Shown piece after piece: positions 48,680-60,870 of a stretch of 64,000 bases of DNA. The translations under genes were made by a program, and so were the position numbers. Positions within the stretch are counted from its first letter, which is position 1; each line of letters begins with the position of its first letter. Origin of the DNA: Sesamum alatum (lineage: Eukaryota; Streptophyta; Magnoliopsida; Lamiales; Pedaliaceae); NCBI GenBank assembly GCA_034509735.1, contig JACGWO010000006.1, positions 387,001-451,000 on the forward strand, given 5' to 3'. The notes under the pieces were generated by a model. That model was not told the origin of the DNA. It was given only the letters and a program-made list of their open reading frames with translations, and did no database searches.

Positions 48680-50616
48680 ATGGAGAGGCTGATCTATTCC
48701 AATTCAATCCCATCTAAACTTCACCGGAATTCTCCATGTCTTCCGCGGCTCCCCCCACCCCGGAAGCTCGCTGCGGTGGCGGCGGCGCCACCTTCGTTTT
48801 CTTCTTCGACGTCGTTTCTGTCGTTCCAATCACGCCGACTCAACCCGCTCTCCTGCACTCTCAACAACTCCTCTTTGCTTTCTGCCAAAGCTCTTGACGA
48901 TGGCCCGGCAAAGGATTTGTGCTTTTCTGTCGATTCCGCAAATGGGTCTGAGCCTAAGCCCCATTTCCTCAAACGGATTGCTCACCAGTTATCGCGGCAG
49001 CAAAAGGTACTACTAACTCCCTGCTGATACTGTTTAGTTCATTCCTCGGATTCGCTTTCTTGATCTGTTTTTGCTTTCTGTTTACCTGGATTTGTTTCCT
49101 ACAGCTATAGAACGAAAAACAATTTGGTGACTAGAATTCAGATGTGGTTTTTGAAGAAGTATTATATTCCCTGTTTGTTTGCTTTCTGTCTACTTTTCTT
49201 TTATTCTATTTTGGTGTTCGCTGGACATGATGGGTAAAATATCGCATCATCAGTTTACTACTCATGTTGTAATGTTTTCTGTTAGATTGAATGGATGTTT
49301 TGTGAATTTCACATGTGAGGCTCGATTCAGTATTGCTGGAATATCCCATTAATTTAAGGAATAGTACCTCGATATCTATGAGGAGAGCACAAACTTGGAA
49401 TCCTCGAAAAATTTAGAGCATCTTAAGTACAAAATCATGATCAAGTATGGATAGTCCTACATTTTTGTTCGTAACTCTTGTTGGGTAAGCGTTGAATGAG
49501 TAGCAATGCCGATTCTTGGTTCCTTCGGAATCATTCCCTCTTCCACCATGAGGACTGCTTGTTTCCAGCTAAGTTGGAATAATTAGGCAGAATAATAGGA
49601 CATTGTTTTGCAACCCTGTTTCTCTAAAAATATCTCTCTGTTTTTGTACACAAGAAGAATAACGGATCAGTAAATTTGCATACTCCCCCTTGTTGTTGCT
49701 GTCTGTTTACAGTAGAATTAAGATGAAATAGGATGGTTGTGTCAAATGTTATCGACTATTTTTCAATAAATTTCAGGTGGTTAATGCTGGGACTGTGATA
49801 CTATTATCAGCAATCTTTTTAACATTCCTGCACCCAGTGGCTGTGTCACCAGCTTTTGCTAGTTTCCAAAGTGCGGCCAACACGGGAGGTCCAGCTGCAG
49901 TTTCAGTTGGGAGTAGTCTGATCCGCAGCGAGTTACTAAGCAGTGCATGGACTGGCTTCTTTGCTGGTTGCTTACACACATTATCTGGTCCTGATCATCT
50001 TGCTGCATTAGCTCCACTGTCAATAGGCCGCACAAGAATGGAAAGTGCTGCCGTTGGAGCTCTTTGGGGATGTGGCCATGATGCTGGACAATTGCTATTT
50101 GGCTTGCTTTTTTTACTTCTGAAAGATCGACTGCATATTGAGATCATCAGAACATGGGGGACGAGAGTGGTGGGCTTTACTCTGCTCGTAATTGGTGGCA
50201 TGGGAATCAGGGAAGCTTCAGAAGTCCCCGTTCCGTGTGTTGCTCTTGAAAATGGTGAGTGTGATGTCAGTGAGTATGAAGCCCTTGCGAGCCCGTCAGT
50301 TGGAAAGAAAAAGATTGGTTTTGCTACTTTCGCCACTGGTATCGTCCATGGGTTGCAGCCTGATGCTCTAATGATGGTTTTACCTGCAATTGCTCTGCCC
50401 TCCCGGTTAGCCGGTGCTGCATTTCTATTCATGTTCCTGGTTGGGACAGTTATAGCTATGGGAAGTTATACTGTCTTTATAGGGTCCTGCAGTCAGGCGC
50501 TTAAGGATAGGATTCCCAGGATAACTGAGAAGCTCACTTGGGCATCGTCACTCATAGCAATTGCTTTAGGGCTTGCTATTCTGGTTAGTCAATATTTCGG
50601 ATTAAGTTTGTATTGA
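48680..50616 (+). CDS. Plastid-targeted NiCoT/UreH-like transmembrane transporter
   Basis: Member of the family annotated in plants as high-affinity nickel-transport or urease accessory UreH-like proteins; the metal or other substrate in plants is not established. Exons 48680-49006 and 49777-50616 give 388 aa. The first ~75 residues are rich in Ser, Pro, Arg and Ala with almost no acidic residue, typical of a chloroplast transit peptide. A hydrophobic core follows with at least five membrane segments. Family motifs with histidines: HTLSGPDH (176-183), GCGHDAGQ (208-214) and HGLQPDA (299-305), which resemble the HX4D metal-binding signature of NiCoT permeases. Start ATG 48680 was chosen; the frame is open for 12 codons upstream but has no other ATG. 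Exon 2 starts after TTTCAG at 49776 in phase 0. Confidence 0.88.
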
Positions 50617-51557
50617 TTCGTTGCTGGGACCTAATCATTTGTCCCTCTAGTGGTAGCTGAAGATTTTGAGAGCAACAAATCTAGTGGATTGAGAGCAAAA
50701 GCTCATCTTTGTAGCTTTGCACGATTTTTGAAGTCAAGAAATTACTCTCTACCTGGAATTTTATTCACTTTGCAAAGATCGTTGCCCATTATTCATTTCT
50801 AATGTTGCAACTATTTTACACAAAATAAACACAATTCAAGCTAAAGTTATTCTATTCCATTTTACTACGAGATCTAACCATTGGAAAGCGCCATCCACCT
50901 GCATGCTTGCATGTCACACTGATTCAAGTGAACTTGAAAAAGGGGAAAACAGCATTAGCTGCAGACCCTAATGCAACTTGGACTTCAATCTGTAAGTCAT
51001 AGTTTCTCACTTATAAATGCGATCATTAAAATTTGTATCGTGCTCAACCAAATTACCAAACTAAAATAAGCAGAGCCTGTCTGTATGTTTCCTTCAATTG
51101 TAAGCACCCAGACTAGGAAACGAAAAGAGTATATCATAAAAGGAACACAGCATGAGCAGTCACACCAAATACACAGAAACGACGATGGAGCACATAATGA
51201 TTCAAAGATTGAGAATAGTGCTTAGCATAAATTAATGTGGCATTGACAAGCAAGTTATCCTTTACAGTTCAACAATGGGAACAAACAGGTTGAAGCTCCA
51301 TCATGATTCAAAAGATCAAGAATAGTGTTTAATAGGGCATTGCCGAGCAAGTTATCCTTTACAGTTCAACAATGGGAACAAACAGGTTGACCTTCAAGAA
51401 AGAATACGCATGAGAAGAGCAGCCCATGACTTTTTTCTCAAGGCATGCTCCACAAGTTTAAGATCCTTTGGAGGTTCAACGACGAGCACACAATCAATCA
51501 GCTAGTCCACGAATGCTCCTCCATTCAAACAAAAGAGAAATTCCAAGTGTTTGCTTC
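50617..51557. other. Spacer between convergent UreH-like and PIS genes
   Basis: Only 3' regions of the two genes and an imperfect local duplication (51186-51390). No gene supported. Confidence 0.5.
51186..51390. repeat. Imperfect ~98-bp tandem duplication near PIS 3' end
   Basis: CAAGTTATCCTTTACAGTTC and the following AACAATGGGAACAAACAGG occur in both units (from about 51251 and 51349). The preceding ATGATTCAAAGATTGAGAAT-like segment is also repeated with several changes. Confidence 0.75.
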
Positions 51558-53517
51558 CTACCGCTTTTTGCCAATGTCATAAAGTATGCATGCATCTGCA
51601 GCTGTCTTCATCTGCTACCATAAAATGAATGAGTAGGTTGATTTAAAAGACCCAACATAATTAAAGAGAATACTGATAAGAACCAGGAGAGATATCCAGT
51701 TTTCCTTAAAAGGTTCAACTGTATAAGAGATTCATAATTATGTTTTGCAGTTGGCCAATTTTATGTTTTAGGTAAGTAAATAACCTTAATACATGAGATG
51801 TGAATAGTATTACATTCTAGCTGCATGTGTCAGAAGCAGGATCACAAACTTGATAAGAAAATGAACACACAACTAACCAAGAGCAATTTGGAATACGGTT
51901 CATTAAAGTACTAATTCATTACCTGTATTACATTAACTATTTGCTTGATTACCCATCCAATAACGCTCAAAGAAAGTAAAATCAAATAGAACCAGCTCTG
52001 TGTAGCAGCATTTACTAAAACCTGAGAGAAAAATACAGGGAAAATAGGAGGACATTAGTATCTGCATTATGCGAGCAGAAAAATGATGCAATCGAGTAGA
52101 TGGGCTTACTTCAGTCAGATTCTCAGTCTGATTCTTCGCCAGAAGAAATAGAACAATGTAAAGAACCTAGGGACCAAAAATGATGAATAACGTAAGATAG
52201 CAAAATAAAAAAATAATTCCTTGGTACAGATGATATTCACCTCACAGGAGACACAGCAGTAACCCATAAATTTCCGATTCCCATAATAAAGCTTGAATAG
52301 CCAGCTGCTGCTATCTTTTACATCCTTATGACTAGTTTTGCCCACCAAGAAAGAACTGCAAGCCAGAAGAGTAAGCAGAAACAAAAGTTGAAACTTCAGA
52401 TGCTGTTGACATGGAATACATTTCATAAAAAAGGTACCTATTTTAACAAAATAGTTTCATTAACCTTCGTAAGAACCAAATTGGACATGAAGAAGGTTAT
52501 ATTGAAGTACATACCTATACATTTGCAACCAATGGCTGGCAATATCTAGAGCAAGCAACGACAAGAAAATCATCCCAGGCCTGGAAAATCTCAGGGGTGA
52601 GACCTCAATATAATTAGCAATCACAACAAATAAAGTCAAACGAAATTACCTATACACTTGGGATAGAATAACCAACAGACAAGCAGTGCTTATCCTGAGG
52701 TTGAAAACAGATAAACCAAGATAAACTTTGTCATGAAAGAGCAAAAGGAAAGAATTAAGGACATGGCAAAGCAAGTGTAAAGTAATGAAATAGGGAGGAC
52801 ATAATAAACATTTAAATGATGGATACCTGTCCGTAACCATGTCCAGAACAGCTCCAAATGTTGAAACTGAAACAAAGAAAGTACGGATCGGGGTGTTATG
52901 TGTAATAGGCAGGCAGGATTAATCCTATTTCATCCACCAGCAATCAACACTACAAATGAAAGCCTTCATGGGAGCTTTAAAATTAATACTATTCCATCCA
53001 TGAGGCATACCGATAATACAAACCAGAAAGCTGTTTAGGACTCCTAATTCATATTGATCTCCCATGATTATTATTCGAATTGAAAGGGCAATTATAAACC
53101 CTAACCTTGATTCAGTTTGCGTGCACACCAACCATCCAATGCATCACATACAAAGCTGAAAACAGACCTCCGTATCAGATTCATAACGTCGCTTCATCCA
53201 AAAAAGAAAAAAAAAAGAAAGTAAAACATAAAAAGATAATAAAATCATCCTCACCTAACAAAATACAGAACGGAGAAAAGATACTTGTCCTTGAAGCATA
53301 TCGCAAACGCAAAGCAATTCATTAGAATTCTTACATATCCTGCCAAACGAATGAACATGAAAAGATCGATTACGAGGACGAAAACCAAAAAACCGCAATT
53401 AAAATCATGGATTAATTAGAGTAATAGAATTATACAGTTGCTTGATTATTACTTACCAATAATGTTGGGAACGTAAAGGTAGACCGTCAAGGTACTGGGT
53501 CTCGACTTATCCGCCAT
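51558..53517 (-). CDS. PIS1: CDP-diacylglycerol-inositol 3-phosphatidyltransferase (phosphatidylinositol synthase)
   Basis: Joins CDP-diacylglycerol and myo-inositol to make phosphatidylinositol at the ER. Ten minus-strand exons: 53517-53457, 53339-53255, 53155-53106, 52866-52827, 52694-52650, 52580-52515, 52355-52241, 52166-52110, 52021-51923 and 51611-51558, all GT-AG. They give 223 aa, close to the ~227 aa of known plant enzymes. The CDP-alcohol phosphotransferase motif is complete: Asp56-Gly57, Ala60-Arg61, Gly70, Asp74 and Asp78. Several hydrophobic segments surround it, as expected for a polytopic ER enzyme. The C-terminus ends ILYDIGKKR, with dibasic residues suited to ER retention. 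Many exons are tiny (40-66 nt). Three site II motifs lie 380-420 bp upstream. Confidence 0.96.
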
Positions 53518-53896
53518 TGGAATAGCTGAATTTTGTTCGGAATACTTCAAATCAACTAATCCAATCGCATTAGATTCGTTTTTCCGATGAATTTCTTGTT
53601 TAACAACTCAGATGCATGTAGTCGGGAGAATATGGGGTTGATTTCCAAAATATTGCAACTTGGGGGGTGTGGGTTTAAAAAACTATAAAAAGCAAGGGGG
53701 CAATCAAAGATTCAAAGTAGCAATTCTTTTCTTTTTTTTCTTATTTATTGAAAATGAAAATCACGATGAAAGGAGTACCATACCAATTTTTGAAATTATA
53801 AGAAACAAAAATAATAATTAAAAAAAAAGAATATAAAATTGAAAAGAGAGATTATCGAGAATCTGTTTTGCTTTGGTGGGTAAAAGAGATGGAATT

Positions 53897-53935
53897 GGCC
53901 CACACGTTTGGGCCACGGCCACTTTACAAAGCCCA
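53897..53935. promoter_or_regulatory. Three site II motifs upstream of PIS1
   Basis: GGCCCA at 53897, TGGGCC at 53909 and AGCCCA at 53930, with an ACACGTTT word between the first two. They are 380-418 bp before the PIS1 start codon. Confidence 0.45.
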
Positions 53936-56088
53936 CTTAAACCGCTCCAGTTAAGTCAATGAGTGCATACAGTGGAAAACCCTACAGTTAATTGCAGTTA
54001 GTGGGACCACTACTGTAGACAGGAGTTCCCTACAGTTAATTTAAGATATATATGGAAATTCCCCATACCAAATATATAGAATTAATTAATAATTATTATT
54101 ACAATAAATCAACAATTGATATTAAAATAAATAAATATCCACATATTATTGAAATTTGAATTCATAATTTTATAATCAAGAAATTTTAATTTTACCAACT
54201 AAATTAGGTCAATTATTAAATATGAAGCTTCTTTAATGCTCCAGAGTTTCGACATTCACAAAAATAGGAGTCAACTATCCCTTTATTAAAGAATCGGAAA
54301 AACAATAGTGAATGGTGAATAGTGAATAGTGACATCCCATCATCCATTATGAATTTCTACAATTTCCATGGAATTGACTTTGCCTTCCCTACACTAAACA
54401 TCGTCCTTTAATTCCAACTTTGAAACTTTACATTCAAAATTTGACATTTTCTAATCAAATTGAGTTATAAATTTTAGAAAATTTATTCTATCACATTTTT
54501 TTTATTAAAAGAATTAATATAGATATCATGTCTTTTTTATAAAAAAAAAAAAAACTATTACAAAATATGCTAATTCGAATTCATTTTATTTATCATGTTT
54601 TTTTGGTATAAATAAAGTTATTACAGAAACACAAATTCAAATATTGTTTTGGTGAAAAACCTATTGCAAAATATACTAATCCAAATATATTTTTATTTTT
54701 CGCACATAACTCAATGAAAAAAAATAAAAATTCACTTTGAAACACTGGTAATTAAAAATTGTGCATTTTAAAACAAAACCAAATAACAAGGTATCTAACG
54801 TCTCAACTCTATATTGATTTTTAGTAGTTAGTTCTAGTACATAATGTAAATGAATGTGATTTAAACTTATATTTAATATACTCTAATAATAAAATAAAAG
54901 TGGGAAACAATCAACCTAAGTATGCATGGAATTCCCGGCATTGGTTTGGTTTTATTTTGGAGTGTTATTTTATTTTGTGGAGATAGAAATAGAAAAATAT
55001 AAATAAATAAGTGTGTGGTAGAAATAGGTGTATGTTTGATTTTGTCTTTGTTTGGAGTTAATTTTAAATAGTGTAAAAAATATATTGTATATTTTGTGTT
55101 GTATATTTGGAGACAAGAAACTTTGTTCATTGTTCAATGATGTCTATTTTATATGTTTTTATAAATGTATATATATATATAGTAATATTTATTTGTTTGT
55201 CGGTGGATTGAATTATATAATTTAGGGTAAATTGCAGTAACACCCTTGAAATTAAATCAAAATACACAAACACCCTCTATTTTTTACAAAATTACAACTA
55301 CACCCCCTGAGATTATATGTTTGGGAATTGAGCCAAAACACCCACATAAGAGTTTTTGGGACTAGGCCACATTATATTGTTTTCGGCCCATCTCCGAAAT
55401 GACCCGAACACAAATTCAAACATAGTGTAGATTTCCTCTTTTAAGATGCCATATTTATTTATTTTTTTAATTAAAGTTGAATTTATGTTAAAATACAAAA
55501 TTTTCAACTTTGGAAGCTGCAATAGAGTAGTGGGATGTAGGAGTAGCCGACCAAGAACCTCCTAGGCGAAAGCACACACGTCGTGTTTCCATAACTTTTT
55601 CCTTACATCTTAATGTTCCATTCACAAAAAATAAATTCAAAAGAATCAATTTTTTACAATATTTGAATTTAAAAAAAAAAACCTAGAAAAAAATAAATAA
55701 ACATTTTATTTTTAAGTCAACGTCAGAAACAAAGCACCACCACCACCTTGTAGAGCACAACCAACACGTCCTTAACAAGGCAAATAAATGGTTGCGCTTT
55801 ATTTGGTTTCACTTTTGAAATGAACACAAATATTTATGCTAATAATTTTAATAAAAAGAATAAAAGCAAACAAAGAATAAATTAAGTTATTGGATCGAAA
55901 TAAAAGGAGTAGATGAGTACAGGCTGGACCGGAAGAGGACCCAAAATCAATTTGCGGACCAGCCTTTCTGTCCAAATATGCTGTTCCAAAATTGGCCACT
56001 TCGTAGAGATGTAGGTTTAATTTAGAAATCAATGTAATTTATCCCCATATGATATAAGAATTGAGCAAAAATCCCCCTATGAAAATAT

Positions 56089-56200
56089 AATTAGTAAATT
56101 ATTTCTCTGTGTTTTGAGATAAAGAAAATTAGCTCCTATAAAAAAAACATAGAGAATAATTTGCTTCATTATAAAATCACAGAAAATTAATTTACTAATT
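56089..56200. repeat. Small inverted repeat (MITE-like hairpin)
   Basis: AATTAGTAAATT at 56089-56100 is exactly complementary to AATTTACTAATT at 56189-56200. Matching continues inward imperfectly through a CTGTG(T/A)TTT word. Confidence 0.45.
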
Positions 56201-57700
56201 AATTAATAGCTTTCTTCCCTTCCCCTCCCACCACCAAAAAAAAAAAAAAAAATACGCACACTACACGTAATAGACACACACCTAATGTGAATGTGAATGT
56301 GAATCAGTGAAAGTGAAACCAAAGACACCAACCATTACTACTATTTTCAAACTTGCTCTTTCGCTATTGGTTTCCACATGTCTGCCTTGTCTCTTTGTTT
56401 AGTACAATTGAGAATCACCTTTGCTTTTGTCAAGGATAATTCTTGCTCAACAAAAATAACCTAAGTGGAATAATACTTATAATCAATGTAAAATATATTG
56501 GTTTTGTGAATTTAAAATGGATCTTGGTGAGAAGTTGCATCTGAATTCAGTATTGTATCTTTCATAATACTTCACATATATGGGTTTGATGTGTAGCTAA
56601 ATTAGAAAAATTCGTTCAATTCAGATTCAAATACATTTAAGTTTGCAATTTTCAAAATGTGACTTGTTAAACAATAAACAATAAGAATATCGGGAAAGCT
56701 TCGGTTATAGCTCTTCAATGTTTAAGTCAATAAGTTCGTAATAAAACAATAAGCAGTAAAAGTTGTACTTGAATATGAAGGCTAGTATTTATAAATTTCA
56801 TTAGTTGTATGATTTCAGGCGAATCACAAATTTAAAAACGATTGAATGAGCACTAATCAAGTAGGGACAATACAACCAAAAGAGAGGGGGAAAAAAAAGT
56901 GATTCATGGCCTGATTTTAATATAAGAGCTGGAAACGCTTGTGCGTTTACGATCTTGAAGTAACCCCACGTTAAGGTTATATATATTATATGAAAAAAAA
57001 AACACCTCACATTAAGGTTATATGTATCATATATGAAAAAAAAACACAAAATACAACATCAATTTATAGTAAAAAATTGAATTTCCAGGAAAAACGAAGT
57101 AGGAAAATGGGATTTTGCTGTTCTTGATGCAAGAAAACTTATATACTAATTGAACTTGATTACATTAAATTGCAAAATTAAGCCACATCAATAATAAAAC
57201 ATAAGTTGTACCTTTATTTTTTAAAAGTATTTTCAAGCGAAATGCTCATAAAAAATATTTTATTAAAAAAAGTTTACTTGGAATTGGTAAAGAAGTAAAT
57301 CAAGGTATTATCATAAATAAATGAAATTGGGAATTGAGAATTGAGAATTGAGAGTTATTGTTTTCGGTTTATTTATGGCATAGTCGTATCAACATCCAAA
57401 AACGGGCAACTCCACCAAAAGGAAAAGATGCTCCTATTCTGCCGCTGTACAAAAATAATTCAATTTAGAAGAAACTTTAAGCAAAAAAAAAAAGGTAAAA
57501 ATACCTGATGAATCAACATCAATATAAAATGGTAAATATCGATAGTTAAAATTCCCAGCCTTTGTTTAACTACTCTGGGAAAATTTCATTCATCGATTAA
57601 AGAACAAAAAAACAGTGCAAATAAAGAAAAAAAAAAGAAAAAAGGGTTGTTCATCTTCTATAAAATTAAAAAAAAAAAAGAAAAGAAAAAAGAAACATGT

Positions 57701-58638
57701 TTAAATCAAAGCTTCTACGGTAGCTTTTTTTACGGTTGTACAAACAGGGCAGGAATCAAGAAAAACCTCACAGTCTTTGCAGGAGCAGAGGTGCCTGCAG
57801 GGCAGCATAACTACACAGGATTCTCGTGAATTGCAGCATTTACACACCATTTTTCTCCTTATTCTTTTCTCTGTGTTTTCTTCTTCTTCCATGTTTTTGC
57901 AGCAAGATTCTGCGTCTTCAGCTGCATTCCCGGCCGATTCTCTCAGCCGTCCGATCGTGCTGTTTAATGATGCAACCATTGCTTCCTTCTCTTTAGCTAT
58001 TCTCTGCCATGTTTGGCTCTCCGTTTCTAATTTTTTCAAGAAATTCTGGAGCTCCATTGTTCTGTTTGACGCCTTTGCCATTTCTTCTTCTTTCTGTTTC
58101 AGTAAAAATTGAGTCTTGGATTCGTATTTCTTCACTAGTACTGATATTTGCTGCTTTCTCTGCTCTTGCATTGCTATTCTCAATCTCTCATTCTGTTTCA
58201 AGTAAAAAAAAAAAAAATAACAAGGAAAAGGGATTTAATTATGAATGATTCTTTTCTTTTTTTTGTCGAAAAAAAGACTGAAATCATTTCGATTTTCTTT
58301 TTTTATTTTTTTAATCTCACCTGTAAATTGATGAAGTGCTCAAATTCCATTCTTTGCTTCTCAAAATGGGCTGAAACAATCTGCGGCAAAGCCATGGATT
58401 GGTGTTGGTGATCATCGTTTCTTGGGAGGAAAGGAAGACTACTACCGACCAAAAAGCTGTGATCTTTGTGATGAGATAAACTCTGAAACTGATCAAACTG
58501 CATCAGATGTTGTTGTTGTTGGTGTTGGTGTTGAGGAAGCAAACACAGGGTATCAAATCCACAGGCGCCATTCTCCATCACCAAATCTTGAGCACCCCAT
58601 CCAAAATTCTCAGAATACAACTGCGCTTGAATCGCCAT
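57701..58638 (-). CDS. BOI-related RING-type E3 ubiquitin ligase
   Basis: RING E3 of the plant BOI/BRG family (Botrytis susceptible 1 interactor-related), whose members act in stress, cell death and gibberellin responses. Two minus-strand exons, 58638-58321 and 58192-57701, give 269 aa. Exon 1 encodes a low-complexity N-terminus with a Gln/His run (QHQHQQQQH) and ends in EHFINLQ. Exon 2 opens with a coiled coil (about residues 107-200, from NERLRIAMQEQRKQQ) that includes the WQRIAKEKEAM stretch typical of the family's WRD region. The C-terminal RING has Cys223, Cys238, His240, Cys242 or Cys244, Cys247, Cys254 and Cys257 in CRHLCSCKDC and CPVC, and ends TVEALI. No membrane segment. Upstream are CT-rich tracts. 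Confidence 0.93.
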
Positions 58639-60113
58639 CTAACCAAACATGTCCTTAAGTTTCTTGCAACTTTTTTTTTTCCTTTTTCTGAAAGCCCAAG
58701 AAATATGAAGAAGCAAAGAAAGTGGGGGTGCGGTTGAGAACAAGAAACTTGCTTTGTTGTTCCCTCTTGAAATGAATGATGACAATTGATGGAGGAGAAT
58801 ACAGAAAAGCCCTTCACTCACTACCCTCCCTTATAATCTAACAATCCATAGACAAAGTCATGTTTGGCAAAACCTATGTTAAAAAAACACATGTATTAGA
58901 TTAATGGTATGAGAGAAAACATCATCATATCATCAAAAACAAGAAGTGTAGGGAGGGGAGTCTACCGGTATTTATATAGGAGGTTGACATTGACATTAAT
59001 TAAAAAATAAAAATTAAAAAAAAAAGTTTTTTTTTTTCTTTTTTTTGTTTTCTCATCATAGAAATAATAAAGTGAAAAACTTAAAAAGGGAAAAAAGAGG
59101 AAGTGGGGCCCTGGAATTCTTGATTTACTCTCTCTCTCTCTCTTCTTGTGATGATGCATTAAAGAAAAGGGTGTAAACATGCAGATTTTGTGACTGAACT
59201 ATCGGATCAGAGATATGAGAGTGGGGGTTGTAAGTGTTGAATGGGAAATTCAATCCCAATTTCCAAGTGGGGCGGGTGCATTTTTGTGAGGTTTGAGGCT
59301 AAAAAATAAATAAATAAAAAAGTAATTATTATTTGTATTATTATAATTATTATTTTTGTGGAGAGATAGAGAGGAAAAAAGAGAGGGAATCAGGGATTTG
59401 TCAGTTTTGGCCATTTGTAAAGGCTGAAGAATAGGATTCCAACCACTCTCGTTTCGTAATGCTCAATTTTTGTAATTTTCCTTTTTTTTTAAAAAAAAAA
59501 ATTCTTTGATTTTTTCCACCACCTTTTTAATGTTCTTGAAATGCGATTTCCATGTTACGTCAATTTACTTCTTTAACACCCTCTGGACTCGGGAGCCTCT
59601 GCTGCTGCAACCCCATGTTCATCATCCTTACAGAAAATAATTATTTAAATAAAATTAGGAAAAATGATTTAATTTATGATTATATGAAACTGAGAAATTT
59701 ATTTCCATAATATTTTGTAATTTACATATCATTAGGATTTATTATAATGTTTCAAGGAAAGTAAATCATAATTCAAAAGGCATGCAGTGTATGCAAGAAA
59801 TTTCCATAGCAGATTAATAAAGAAAACGTCGATTTTAACACATTAATTAATATCTTTCCAAGAAACGCGTTTCTAACTTTTCTTAAATAAAGTTGTGTTT
59901 TGACTGCTTGATAGCTTGACCACCAAGTCAATTTTGTCACATTGGTTTGGCTTCTTCTTCTTCTTCTTCTCTCTTCAGCTTGTGAATTGTGATCACCTGT
60001 TTAATGCTTTTGTTTTGTGGGTGATGATGCAACCCACCCAATCAAATCCATTGCCTTGTAATTAAATGTTTAATTATTCTTTAATTATATGGAGAATTAA
60101 TCATTATATGAAG

Positions 60114-60476
60114 GGATAATTACATGACCCTCCCCTAAAATTTGATGTAATTGCATGTAAACTTTGTGGCCAAACTGCCGTTATAAGGATAATATACCTC
60201 CGCACATGCATTAGTATGTGAAGATTTATAACAGTAGTTTGGTTAGAAAGAAGATTTATTTGACTTGCAATATATTAGCAATAAATCAATCGAGTGTAAA
60301 CATGTTTTTTCTTTTTTTTTGTTAACATCAACAAATTCGGTAAATTCTGTCTTACGGTGGATCTATTTTTAACAGAAACAAATGTTAGGCTGGCGACTAC
60401 ATATAAATTCTCAAACTACAGGGAGTTTATGTGTAAATACACCAAATTCTCAGCAAAGGCGGTGTAATTATTCCTT
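60114..60476. mobile_element. 363-bp TIR element (MITE-like)
   Basis: The left end GGATAATTACATGACC and the reverse complement of the right end, GGAATAATTACACCGCC, are alike. TTATAT occurs just outside both ends (TTATATGAA and TTATATAAT), a possible aged target duplication. The right half (ATCAACAAATTCGGTAAATT onward) resembles 43670-43850. Confidence 0.55.
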
Positions 60477-60510
60477 ATATAATCAGAATTGTATATATAT
60501 ATATGTAAAT

Positions 60511-60870
60511 ATATTTTTTTGAATTGGAAGCGATTTTTATTAATTGAAAGTAAAGTGATTACATTCAATCCTGTCGGCTATCAATATTGAACAGAGACAA
60601 TTACAAACAATCAAATTAATAATATCATATAAACTACACCTAGCTCTTAATTCAATCATGTCGGCTATCAATATTGAACAAAGACAATTACAAATAATCA
60701 AATCAATAATATCATATAAACTACACCTAGCTATTACAACAAATCACCCATACTATACAGTAGAAGTAACATCAACCCACGCAGGGGTTCGAACCCATAA
60801 CCTTTAAGATCACGGGTCTTAGCTTCGCCAATTAAGTTAGACATCCTCGGCAATCTGAACCATATATATT
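60511..60870 (-). mobile_element. Retroposon-like segment with tRNA-like head (possible SINE)
   Basis: On the minus strand it starts near GCCGAGGATGTCTAAC. It has an A-box-like TGGCGAAGC and a perfect B-box GGTTCGAACCC within the first ~85 bp, then a body containing an 87-bp tandem duplication, and ends in a run of As (Ts near 60511-60517 on the plus strand). This layout fits a tRNA-derived SINE. No acceptor stem was found, so it is not a functional tRNA gene. Confidence 0.5.
60565..60735. repeat. 87-bp tandem duplication within the SINE-like segment
   Basis: GTCGGCTATCAATATTGAAC starts at 60573 and again at 60660. Both copies continue through CATATAAACTACACCTAGCT with a few substitutions. 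Confidence 0.85.

Larger units (their letters stand above)
53518..57700. other. Spacer: PIS1 promoter to BOI-type gene 3' end
   Basis: The first ~450 bp are the PIS1 promoter. The rest is AT-rich with no gene. 55220-55345 has the ACACCC/AAATTAC style words of the TIR elements but no right-hand partner was found. A small inverted repeat lies at 56089-56200. Poly-A runs are frequent after 57480. Confidence 0.5.

Noticed and set aside
60785..60870. Functional tRNA gene on the minus strand
   Set aside because: A perfect B-box is present, but no paired acceptor stem was found; the sequence continues into a SINE-like body.
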